Shown: piece after piece, positions 18,793-26,306 of the stretch
How positions within the stretch are numbered: the stretch's first letter is position 1
Layout of the letters: each line of letters begins with the position of its first letter
DNA from: Planctomycetota bacterium
Lineage (GTDB): Bacteria > Planctomycetota > J058 > JAJDCQ01
Assembly: GCA_029260755.1 (NCBI GenBank)
Contig: JAJDCQ010000135.1
Span: forward strand, 1-64,000
Reading direction: 5' to 3'
DNA: 64,000 nucleotides
Made by a program: the position numbers and the translations under genes
The notes under the pieces: model-generated
Told to the model about the DNA's origin: nothing
Databases searched by the model: none
Seen by the model: only the letters and a program-made list of their open reading frames with translations

Positions 18793-19854
18793 CTACTCGC
18801 CGGCCTTCTTCGCCTCGAGGATCGCATCGAGCATCGCCTTCCCGCCTTCGCTCGCGGTCTCGCGTCGAATGTCCCAGACCGGACGCGTCGCCTTCCGGAA
18901 CGCGGCGCGCTCCTCGTCGGTCGAGTGATGGACCTTGATCCCCTTCTTCTCGAACTCCTCGAGGAGGATCGGCTCCATCGCCCGGACGCCCTTCCGCCCA
19001 CGGCTCTGGAGCTTCGCCGCCGGGGCGAAGAGGATGTCCTGGAGGTCCTTCGGGAGCCTGTCGAACCACGCCTTGTTGATCACCAGGAGCGCCGGCTGAT
19101 AGATGTGCCGGCTGACCGTGTAGTGATCGATCGCCTGGTGCCAGCTCGCCGCGAACGTGAAGAGCGGCGTGTTGTCGAAGCCCTCGACGACGCCGGTCTG
19201 GAGCGCGCCGAGCACCTCGCCGACCGAGATCGTGACCGGGCTCGCCCCGAGCGCCCGGTAGGTCTCGACGTGGACCGGGCTCTCCTGGCTCCGCATCTTC
19301 TTCGCCTTGAGGTCGTCCGGCGTCTTCACGAATCCGCCCTTGGTCCCGAAGCTGCGGTAGCCGTTCTCGGAGTACATCAGCAGCTTGAAGCCCTTCTCCT
19401 CGAGCATCTTCTCGAGGTGCGGGCGCGCGACGCCGTCGAGGATCCCGTCGGCCTGCTCGGCCGAGTCGAACAGATACGGCAGCTCGAGGATGTCGACGTC
19501 GGCCACCATCGCCGACATGGCGGCCGTGCTGACGCCGCAGAGCTGGAGGGTCTCGCCCTTGAAGACCTGTCGGACGAGGCTCTGCTCGTCGCCCTTGATC
19601 CCGCCGAGGTAGACGCGGACCTTGACCCGGCCATTGCTCCGCTTCTGGACCTCCTTCTTGTAGCGGTTGAGGAGGTCCGCCCAGGGCGTCCGGTCGGGGG
19701 CGACCGTGCCGATCTTGAGGGTGAACTCGGCGTCGTCGGCCCGCGCGCTCTCGACCGCGCGGTCGCCAGCCCCCGGGAGGACGACGAACGCGAGCGCGGC
19801 GAAGGACGCGACGAGCCCGATCGCCAGGCGCCTGGTCGTGGTGGTCGCACTCAT
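18793..19854 (-). CDS. dctP: TRAP transporter solute-binding protein DctP
   Basis: A 353-residue periplasmic protein. The signal peptide ends near AESARA-DD (about 39). DctP family features follow: LKIGTVAPDRTPWADLLNRY, the mid-domain LKAKKMRSQESPVH containing the arginine that usually salt-bridges the ligand carboxylate, and GALQTGVVEGFDNTP. Substrates of the family are organic acids; which one cannot be told. ATG 19854 shares one base with the TAA of tatT (TAATG), so translation is coupled. Confidence 0.92.
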   Translation of the reverse strand: MSATTTTRRLAIGLVASFAALAFVVLPGAGDRAVESARADDAEFTLKIGTVAPDRTPWADLLNRYKKEVQKRSNGRVKVRVYLGGIKGDEQSLVRQVFKGETLQLCGVSTAAMSAMVADVDILELPYLFDSAEQADGILDGVARPHLEKMLEEKGFKLLMYSENGYRSFGTKGGFVKTPDDLKAKKMRSQESPVHVETYRALGASPVTISVGEVLGALQTGVVEGFDNTPLFTFAASWHQAIDHYTVSRHIYQPALLVINKAWFDRLPKDLQDILFAPAAKLQSRGRKGVRAMEPILLEEFEKKGIKVHHSTDEERAAFRKATRPVWDIRRETASEGGKAMLDAILEAKKAGE

Positions 19855-20759
19855 TAGAAGTACTCCTCCTTCTCCTCCAGCAGCTTCTTCGCCGTCCGCT
19901 TGGCGACCCTGTTCTCGGGGATCACGTCGGGCAGGACGTCGTCGGGCGTCTCGAGCACCTCGTTGAGGAGGCGATCGAAGAGCTCCTCGTCCTGGTTCTT
20001 GACGGCGTAGTTCGAGGCGAACAGCACCTTCGTCTCGAGGTAGTTCGGCTGGATCTCGATCGCCTTCTCGAAGTGCTCCTTGCTGGCCGGCATGTCGCCG
20101 CCCGGGAAGGGGATCTTCGTCCGGTAGACGCCGAAGTAGCGATGCGGCGCGCCGTGGAGGAACGTCTCGTCGAGCTGGCGGCAGTGATCCATGATCGCGG
20201 CGGCCCGGTCCTTGTTGGCGAGGATCGTGGTGAAGCCATCGAGCAGCGCCCACTTGCCGAGGTTCGTCGCATACCAGTAGATCGCGGCGATCCCATCGGC
20301 CTCGATGAGGGTGACGGCCTCCTCCCACTCGCCGCCCGCCTTGATCTTCTCGGCGAACGCGGGGCTGTGGAGGTAGATCGCCCGCTCGGCCGCCTTCACC
20401 CCTTCGTCGTAGGCGGCGAGCATCCCGTCCTCATCGTCATCGAAGCGAAGATGGGCGTGGGCGAGGAAGTAGTAGGCGTAGGCGAGCTTCAGCTGGATGT
20501 CCGCCCGGTTCGAGGCGAGCCCGGCCGCCTCCTTCCACCTCGCGATCGCGTCATCGACCGCCTGGCGCTCCCCGCGGTCCGCCCAGAGGGCATCGGCCTC
20601 GGCGAAGAGCTCTTCGGCGCGGGTCGCCTCGGCGTCCTCGACCGGCGCCTCGGAGGTCGGCGCCTGCTCATCGTCGAGGAGGCTGCCGCGACTGCTGCAC
20701 CCGAGGGTGAGGCCGATCAGCATCGCCGCGGGGAAGAGGACGAGGGTCGTCGATTTCAT
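19854..20759 (-). CDS. tatT: TRAP-associated TPR lipoprotein TatT
   Basis: A 301-residue lipoprotein (signal peptide, lipobox LTLGC, cysteine at 21). The body is all-helical with TPR-like repeats, for example RADIQLKLAYAYYFLAHAHL, DEGVKAAERAIYLHSP and HFEKAIEIQPNYLETKVLFA. TatT of Treponema pallidum (Tp0956) forms a trimer that binds the TRAP substrate-binding protein. The gene order tatT-dctP-permeases here matches that TPAT arrangement. It is first in the operon, divergent from the peroxiredoxin gene with 186 bases between them. Confidence 0.88.
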   Translation of the reverse strand: MKSTTLVLFPAAMLIGLTLGCSSRGSLLDDEQAPTSEAPVEDAEATRAEELFAEADALWADRGERQAVDDAIARWKEAAGLASNRADIQLKLAYAYYFLAHAHLRFDDDEDGMLAAYDEGVKAAERAIYLHSPAFAEKIKAGGEWEEAVTLIEADGIAAIYWYATNLGKWALLDGFTTILANKDRAAAIMDHCRQLDETFLHGAPHRYFGVYRTKIPFPGGDMPASKEHFEKAIEIQPNYLETKVLFASNYAVKNQDEELFDRLLNEVLETPDDVLPDVIPENRVAKRTAKKLLEEKEEYF

Positions 20760-20945
20760 GGTCGCCTCGCTGGGACGGGGTCGCCTCGATCGGGATTCGC
20801 CCGATTCGGAGACGGAACGCCCTTTCGCGCGAAGATCTTAACGCGCCGTCAGGCCCCGTCAACGGCGCCCGGGAAGCGGCAAGCGCCTTGTCCGTTCGAG
20901 CCGTGGCTGGCAGGATGCCGCCTTCGCTCGGAAGGAGTCGACCCC
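20760..20945. promoter_or_regulatory. Divergent promoter region (TRAP operon / peroxiredoxin)
   Basis: The only space for promoters of both transcripts. A slightly A/T-richer stretch (CGCGAAGATCTTAACGCGCC near 20825-20845) is visible, but no reliable -35/-10 pair. GGAAGGAG at 20930-20937 is the ribosome site of the peroxiredoxin. Confidence 0.4.
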
Positions 20946-21488
20946 ATGAAACGACGCAGCCCGCGGACGATCGCCGCGGTCGCCGCCCTCGCCGCCATCT
21001 TCTCGGCCACCGGGCTCGCCTACGCGGCGGACCTGAAGGTCGGCGACGAGTGCCCGGATGTGACCCTCACCCTCGACGACGGCAGCGCCCTGAAGCTGCG
21101 CGAGGTCGGAAAGCCCATCGTCCTCTGGTTCTACCCGAAGGACGACACGCCCGGCTGAACGCGTGAGGCCTGCACCTACCGCGACCGGTCGGTCGACTTC
21201 GAAAAGGTGGGTGCCCTCACGATCGGCGTCAGCTTCGACGGCGCCGAGAGTCACAAGCGGTTCAAGAAGAAGCACGGCCTCGAGATGCCGCTCGCGATCG
21301 ACGACGGCAAGGTCGCCGAGGCGTTCGGCGTGGCCGTCCGCGCCTTCGGAAAGATGAAGGTGCACAGCCGCGACACGATCGTCATCGGCGCCGACGGCAA
21401 GATCCTCGCCGTCGGCCGCAGCGTGAACCCGGTGAAGAGCGTCGACGAGGTGCTCGCCGTCCTCGTGAAGGCGGCGAAGAAGAAGTGA
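20946..21488 (+). CDS. bcp: Exported Bcp-type peroxiredoxin, predicted selenoprotein (Sec at TGA 21156-21158)
   Basis: The frame from ATG 20946 (strong GGAAGGAG upstream) has a signal peptide cleaved after AYA (residue 27). It then shows the Bcp/AhpC-TSA core VGDECPDVTLTLDDGS and LWFYPKDDTPG, an in-frame TGA as codon 71, then TREACTYRD and a continuous peroxiredoxin C-terminal half to TGA 21486-21488 (180 residues). In Bcp the motif is PGCTxEAC, with the first Cys peroxidatic and the second resolving five residues later. Here the TGA replaces the peroxidatic Cys and Cys76 is in the resolving position. The frame, the exact site and a hairpin after the TGA (21173-21209) favour selenocysteine over a pseudogene or error. 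The enzyme would reduce peroxides in the periplasm with thiol donors. The selA, selB, selC and selD genes are not in the window. Confidence 0.85.
21173..21209 (+). promoter_or_regulatory. Candidate bacterial SECIS hairpin
   Basis: CGACC (21182-21186) pairs with GGTCG (21191-21195) around apical loop GGTC (21187-21190). A lower stem CACC (21173-21176) pairs with GGTG (21206-21209) across an internal loop. The apical loop starts 28 bases after the TGA and begins with GG, within the usual geometry of bacterial SECIS elements (guanosine at the start of a small apical loop, 16-37 bases from the UGA). Confidence 0.6.
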
Positions 21489-21981
21489 CCGAAGGGGCCG
21501 CCGGCGCCGGCTACCGCCGGCGCGGCTGGCTCGCGGCGACAGCCGCCGTCGCAGGCCTGATCGTCGTGGCCGTCGTCGTCGCGGCCGTCTGGTCGATCGG
21601 CGAGTCGCACCGCCGCGCCGAGGCCGAGTGGCTCTTCCACGCCCTCGCGACCGGATCGGCTTCGACTCCCCGTTCGACGCGGACGGAGAGGCCTACTCCG
21701 TGCCCTGGTTCGAAACGGTCGAGCCGACGTTCGTCAACGAAGGCTTCGGACACCGCACCTACGAGGTGCGCCTCGAGGCGCCGACCGGCAGCGGCGAGCT
21801 CACCGTCGAGGCGAGCTGGCGCGGCGGCGCGTGGAAGGTCGACCGGGCGATCCTCCTCTGGCGCGACAACGGTGGGAACGAGCAGGAGAGCGACGCCACC
21901 GAGGCGATCGAGAAGCTCTCGTACCACCGGAACCGGGTGTTCCTTCCGACGCTGACGGTGCTGACCGCGCGCGAAGGGTAG
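21485..21981 (+). CDS. Membrane-anchored unknown protein, frameshifted
   Basis: GTG 21485 overlaps the peroxiredoxin stop (GTGA). The first part encodes a single membrane anchor (WLAATAAVAGLIVVAVVVAAV) and a helix EAEWLFHALATG. Then the protein-like frame shifts. From about 21650 the frame that reads GFDSPFDADGEAYSVPWFE continues to TAG 21979-21981 with a beta-rich domain (TYEVRLEAPTGSGELTVEAS). Regaining one base in the CCCC run at 21668-21671 would join the halves into a protein of about 165 residues. This may be a sequencing or assembly indel, or a recent inactivation. No family was recognised. Confidence 0.6.
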
Positions 21982-22011
21982 CGAGCTCGCTCGCTGCTCG
22001 GAACGAGTGAC

Positions 22012-22154
22012 GATCCACAGATTACACAGATGACACAGATTACGAGTTGCCGAAGGCGATCGTCCCTCGCGACGGTGCAGCCGCCCGTGCCTGCCTCGGC
22101 AAGGGCAGCGAATCGCCCGCGGCAATCTGTGTAATCTGTGTAATCTGTGGATCG
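22012..22154. repeat. CACAGATTA-type inverted repeat
   Basis: Left arm 22012-22044 (GATC followed by three tandem CACAGATKA 9-mers) is the near-perfect inverse of right arm 22121-22154 (three tandem TAATCTGTG units then GATCG). A loop of about 76 bases separates them. The element lies in the 348-base gap 21982-22329 between two convergent genes. The rest of that gap shows no gene. Confidence 0.85.
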
Positions 22155-22329
22155 TTCGACGCCACGGCCATCGCACGGGATGGCTCCCGAGACTCGAGCG
22201 CCACACGAGCCCAGCCGGTGCGCCAGTGCACCGGAGATCGGCGGGCGGCGGACGACCACCGTGATCGCCCGCCGCCCGTGGCGTCTGCCGAGTCGCGGCC
22301 TTCGGAACCCGCTCGGCGACGCGCCGCTC

Positions 22330-25074
22330 TCAGCGCCCGGCGCCCGCCCCCGCAGGCACCGGCGCCGTCTCCGCCCGCGCCGGCGGAGCGCCGGCGCCCG
22401 GCCGGCCGATCGTGATCGTGCCGGCGGCGATGTCGAAGGTGATTCCGTCGTGGTGGATCCGCATGCCGCCCTCGGTGAGCTCGACCCGGGCGTTGCGGAT
22501 CCGGGCGGTCGTCGGCGACTCGACGGTCACCTGACGGAGACCGGCGGCGCCGAGGATCTGACGAAGGTCGACGTGATCGGCGGTGATCGCGACGTCGATC
22601 CCGTCGAGGCGACCGATCGAGACGTTGCCGGTCCCCGGATCGACGGTCGACGCGGCCGAGAGGCGCACGTGGGTCGGCCCGCCGAGGGTCACCGCCGCGT
22701 TCGTCTCGGCGCCCTGCTGCAGCGACACGGTCGAGCCGGCGCCGAACGAGATCGCGAGGTCGAGGTCGGTCTCGATCGGCGAGGCGAGGGGCGAGGCGGG
22801 CCGGAGGCTGCCGGCGCCGCTCACCGGCACGTCGTGCGGGATCAGCGCCGCCGGGTCGAGGCGGAAGCCGATCGCGGCGCCGAGGTCGACCTGAGCCCGC
22901 CCGTCGAAGGCGAGGGCGAGGTCGCGATGCCGGAGGCTCCCAGCCGTCAGGACGAGGCGGGCGTCGACGCTCGCGCCGCGCTCGCCGCGCGAGAAGCCCG
23001 GCGTCTCGAGGACGCTCGTCCGGGGATTCTCGCGGAGCATGCGCCCGCTGTGGACGCGGAAGCTCGTCCCCGGCCCGATCGTGCCGTCGAGGCGCCCCTC
23101 GTCGCCGACCGGCGCCGCGACGCGGCCTTCGCCGTCGCGCAGCTCGACGCCGGCGCCGACGGCCACGCTCCGCACCTGGAGCTCGGGGCCGTTCGCGGTG
23201 CCGACGCGGACGTTCGCGGCGACCCGGGCGTCGACGTCGGCCTCGCCGTCGATCTCGGCGGTGACGCCGTTCGCGGTGATGGTCGTGTCGCGTCCGGTGC
23301 CGGCGATGCGGGCGTCGACGCTCGTCCGGGCGCCGCCGCCGATCAGGTCCCGGTGAACGCCGGCGAAGACCCGCGCGTCGACGTCGACCCGCGCACCCGG
23401 CGCGATCGTCGATTCGAGGGCGAGGCCGTGCTCGTCCTCGGGGTTCAGGAGATCGACGATCCCGTCGCGGTCGGTCGCGCCGCCGAGCCGGATGTCGGCC
23501 CGGGCGAACGTCAACGGCTCGCCGCCGCCGAGGCCGCGGCGCGTCCCGAGGCGGACGTCGGCGTCGAGGACCGGTCGCGCGCTCTCGTCCTCGGGCGTCC
23601 GCGGGTCGTCCTGCGGACGCACCGTGACGGTGTCGCCCGAGAAGCGCAGCCCCGCGTCGCGCAGCCGCCCGAGCTCGGACGCCTGGACCGGGCCGCGCAC
23701 CGTCAGGTTCGCGACGCTCTCGTTGTCGATGGTGAGCTCGCGGGCGTCCTCGGGGTTGCCCGTCAGCGGTCGGAGCCGGATGTCGCCCGACACGTTCGCG
23801 CCGGCCTCGATCCCCTCGCGCGCCTCGAGCCGGCCGCCGCCTGGCAGGTTCGCCCGCAGGTTCCGGAGGTCGCCGCCGGCCGTCAGCGCGAACGCCACGT
23901 CGAGGACGAGGTCGTCGGGATCATCGAAGTCGATCGCCTCGCCGTGCGTCCCGGTCGCCCGGACGCTCACCCGGTCGAGGGTGGCGCCCCCGAGGCTCGG
24001 GTCGCGAAGCTCGCCCTCGACCGTCGCGCTCGCCTCGAACGAGTTGTCGCGATTCGGATCCGTCCGGAACGTGCGGCCCTCGAAGCGCCCGGCGGCGTGC
24101 AGGCTGAGGCGGTGGTCGGAGAGGCGGACGCGGCCCTGGTCGTTGCTCAGGTCGATCGTGTGCGGGTCGGCGATCGCGTCGAACTGCACGCTCATGTCGG
24201 TGACCGGCACGGCCTCGACCGCGTCACCGACGGCGCCGAACGGGTTCCCGCCGACGCCCGGACGGCGCTCGCCCGACGGCATCGGAAGCCAGTCGAGGAG
24301 GTCGGTCGCCGTCGCCGGCCAGCGCTCGATCGGGAGGCGACCGCTGATCCGCATCGGCTGGTCGTCGTCGTCCTCGAGGTCGACCCACTTCTCCGAGAAC
24401 GTGATCCCGAGGATGCGCGTCCGCTTGAAGCGCTGGACGACGCCGTTCGGCTTGATCCGGAAGTCGGGCACGAACGCGCCGGCGAGCCCGGTGCCGCCCG
24501 TCTTGAAGACGAGGTTGCCCTCGCCGTCGCGATAGATCCGCTCGACGGTGAGGTTCTGGGGCCAGAAGTCGAAGCCCATCAAGTTCACGTTGAGGGCGAG
24601 ACGCATCACGCCGCCCTCGTCCATCGTCATGCGGTTGAACCGGAGCGGGCCCAGCGCCATCGGCTGGCTCGGGATCATCTCGAGGGTCCGGATCGTCGAC
24701 TCGCGCTCGCCCCGACGCTTGCGGAAGGCCGCCCGGAGATCGACGGTCGAGCCGTTCGGGATCGTGAACGCGCCGAGCTTCGCCCGACGCCGCGCGCCGC
24801 GGCCGTCGTCGATCTTCATCCGCGCGCCGAGGCTGATCGATCGGAACGCCCGGAGGTACTGCTCGAGCTCCGCGCGGGTCGGGTTGCGGAGCGGAACGGA
24901 GAGGTCGTCGAGCTCGGGCATGGAACCGCCCGCGACCGCCTCGAAGTCCGCCTCGCGGTCAGCCGCGGTCCGGGCGCGCGGCGGAGGGGCCGACTCCTGC
25001 GCGACGGCGACGGGTGAGGTCGCGGTCAGAGCGACGAGAGCGGCGAGGGCGAGGACGGCGGGGCGGGCAAGCAT
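22330..25074 (-). CDS. Large exported repetitive beta-rich protein (914 aa)
   Basis: The signal peptide (LARPAVLALAALVALTATSPVAVA) is followed by 890 residues without membrane segments. From about 270 onward it alternates short beta-strand-like phrases rich in V/A/D/R/G, such as DADVRLGTRRG, VDARIAGTGRDTT and VDARVAANVRVG. It reads like a repetitive beta-helix or AsmA/DUF-type lipid-transfer protein. I cannot name a family. The N-terminal 250 residues hold two more globular blocks (AFTIPNGSTVDLRAAFRKRR; KWVDLEDDDDQPMRISG). The start at 25074 fits the signal peptide. It is monocistronic and divergent from the gene at 25272. Confidence 0.75.
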   Translation of the reverse strand: MLARPAVLALAALVALTATSPVAVAQESAPPPRARTAADREADFEAVAGGSMPELDDLSVPLRNPTRAELEQYLRAFRSISLGARMKIDDGRGARRRAKLGAFTIPNGSTVDLRAAFRKRRGERESTIRTLEMIPSQPMALGPLRFNRMTMDEGGVMRLALNVNLMGFDFWPQNLTVERIYRDGEGNLVFKTGGTGLAGAFVPDFRIKPNGVVQRFKRTRILGITFSEKWVDLEDDDDQPMRISGRLPIERWPATATDLLDWLPMPSGERRPGVGGNPFGAVGDAVEAVPVTDMSVQFDAIADPHTIDLSNDQGRVRLSDHRLSLHAAGRFEGRTFRTDPNRDNSFEASATVEGELRDPSLGGATLDRVSVRATGTHGEAIDFDDPDDLVLDVAFALTAGGDLRNLRANLPGGGRLEAREGIEAGANVSGDIRLRPLTGNPEDARELTIDNESVANLTVRGPVQASELGRLRDAGLRFSGDTVTVRPQDDPRTPEDESARPVLDADVRLGTRRGLGGGEPLTFARADIRLGGATDRDGIVDLLNPEDEHGLALESTIAPGARVDVDARVFAGVHRDLIGGGARTSVDARIAGTGRDTTITANGVTAEIDGEADVDARVAANVRVGTANGPELQVRSVAVGAGVELRDGEGRVAAPVGDEGRLDGTIGPGTSFRVHSGRMLRENPRTSVLETPGFSRGERGASVDARLVLTAGSLRHRDLALAFDGRAQVDLGAAIGFRLDPAALIPHDVPVSGAGSLRPASPLASPIETDLDLAISFGAGSTVSLQQGAETNAAVTLGGPTHVRLSAASTVDPGTGNVSIGRLDGIDVAITADHVDLRQILGAAGLRQVTVESPTTARIRNARVELTEGGMRIHHDGITFDIAAGTITIGRPGAGAPPARAETAPVPAGAGAGR

Positions 25075-25140
25075 GGGCGAAATCCTTCAGGGCTCGAGTC
25101 GACACGACCCAGAGCACGTGGCTTGCCAGCCGCAAGCTGC

Positions 25141-25170
25141 TTGACATCAAGAACTAGAGTTTCGTAAAGA
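25141..25170 (+). promoter_or_regulatory. Possible promoter upstream of 25272
   Basis: TTGACA at 25141-25146 is a perfect -35 consensus. Seventeen bases later is GTAAAG, a weak -10. A GCTTG/CAAGC inverted repeat lies just upstream (25121-25137). The region is the divergent gap between two genes and is A/T-richer than its surroundings. Confidence 0.35.
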
Positions 25171-25271
25171 GCCGTGCCCCGCCGAGAGAGTGATGCACCC
25201 TCGGCACGCGATCGAGACGAACGAAACGAAGACCGCGGTTCCGGGAAACGCCTCTGCTGCAGAGCACCGTC

Positions 25272-26240
25272 ATGACGAAGGCGTCCGAACGTGGAGAGGC
25301 CGAGGCGAGAGGCGAGGTCGCTGGCCTCCTCGACGTGATCGAGGCCGCGACGGCCACCGGGTTGTGCCGAGTCGACATCCACTTCTTCCGGACCCGGACC
25401 TGGAAGCAGGCGATCGCCGAGACGACGCTCGGCCTCCTCGGGGGAGGCATCGGACACGCCGATCCGGGAGTCGAGCCGCCCCTCGAGCCGCTCGGGATCC
25501 GGCTCGAGCTGCGCGGGGACGACGACGAGATCACCGCGCACGAGCGCCATCCACTCCCGGACGGGTCGTCGATGACCGCTGCGAAGCTGCTCCTCGGTGC
25601 GGCCGTGACGGCGGCCACGACGTCCGGAGCGACGCTCGCGATCCACGGCGAGCGGGAGCGCTGGGTCGAGCTCACGCCGGACGACGACGGCCGACTCCGC
25701 TCGGGTCTCGTCTCGGCGGGCGAGGCTCGGCAGCGCCTCGGCGAGCTCGGTTACGAGATCACCGACGGGCCCGACGGCCCGGCGATCCGACACACCCACC
25801 GGACGCCCGCCTCGCTCCTCGGCGTTCTCTTCCTCCCGCTCGCGCTCCCGTTCTACCTCGTCCTGAGGGTCTTCGGCGCGCTGACCTGGGGTGAGGTCAT
25901 CCGCGGGGTCACGTCGCCGTTCCTCGGGACGAGGTATCGCCTGAAGCTCCGCGCCGACGCCAACGGCCTCGCCGCCGTCGTCGAGCCCGACCTCGCGAGC
26001 CTGCCGGTCTCGGTCCGCGTCGCCGGACGCCTCCAGGCGCTCTTCACCCTGCCGGGTGCTTACCACCTCCGACGGCGCGACCGGGGACCGACGCTCTACG
26101 CGGTCGTCGACGGGGCGCTCCACGCCATCCCCCACGACGCGGTCCCTCTCGGCGCCCGCAAGCGGGCAATCCGAGCCGGCGCGGTCCTCGATCAGGAGCA
26201 CGCGGCCCCGCTTCTCGAGGCCGTCGTCCTGCCCGACTGA
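25272..26240 (+). CDS. Unknown protein with one central membrane segment
   Basis: A 322-residue protein that I do not recognise. The N-terminal half is soluble and acidic (about 1-175). A single hydrophobic hairpin-like stretch, SLLGVLFLPLALPFYLVLRVF, lies near 180-200. The C-terminal 120 residues are soluble and contain TRYRLKLRADANGLAAVVE. There is no signal peptide. The 66-base gap to the downstream K+ channel gene leaves co-transcription possible. A short palindrome CTCTGCTGCAGAG is just upstream of the ATG. Confidence 0.65.
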   Translation: MTKASERGEAEARGEVAGLLDVIEAATATGLCRVDIHFFRTRTWKQAIAETTLGLLGGGIGHADPGVEPPLEPLGIRLELRGDDDEITAHERHPLPDGSSMTAAKLLLGAAVTAATTSGATLAIHGERERWVELTPDDDGRLRSGLVSAGEARQRLGELGYEITDGPDGPAIRHTHRTPASLLGVLFLPLALPFYLVLRVFGALTWGEVIRGVTSPFLGTRYRLKLRADANGLAAVVEPDLASLPVSVRVAGRLQALFTLPGAYHLRRRDRGPTLYAVVDGALHAIPHDAVPLGARKRAIRAGAVLDQEHAAPLLEAVVLPD

Positions 26241-26306
26241 TCGGCCCGGAAGGGCCGACCCGGCCGTGCTGGGAACGCGCCGCCGCCGCTGGTAGGCTCT
26301 CGCCCC

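Noticed and set aside
20946-21158. Peroxiredoxin read as a truncated pseudogene of 70 codons
   Set aside because: The frame continues without loss for 110 codons after the TGA with intact family motifs, the TGA is at the one catalytic position where Sec is expected, and ribosome site and signal peptide are intact.
22147-25017. Open frame of over 900 codons on the plus strand opposite the exported protein gene
   Set aside because: It has no start site or domain, is full of Arg/Asp/Gly from reverse-complement codon bias, and overlaps a gene with a clear signal peptide. It is an effect of high G+C.
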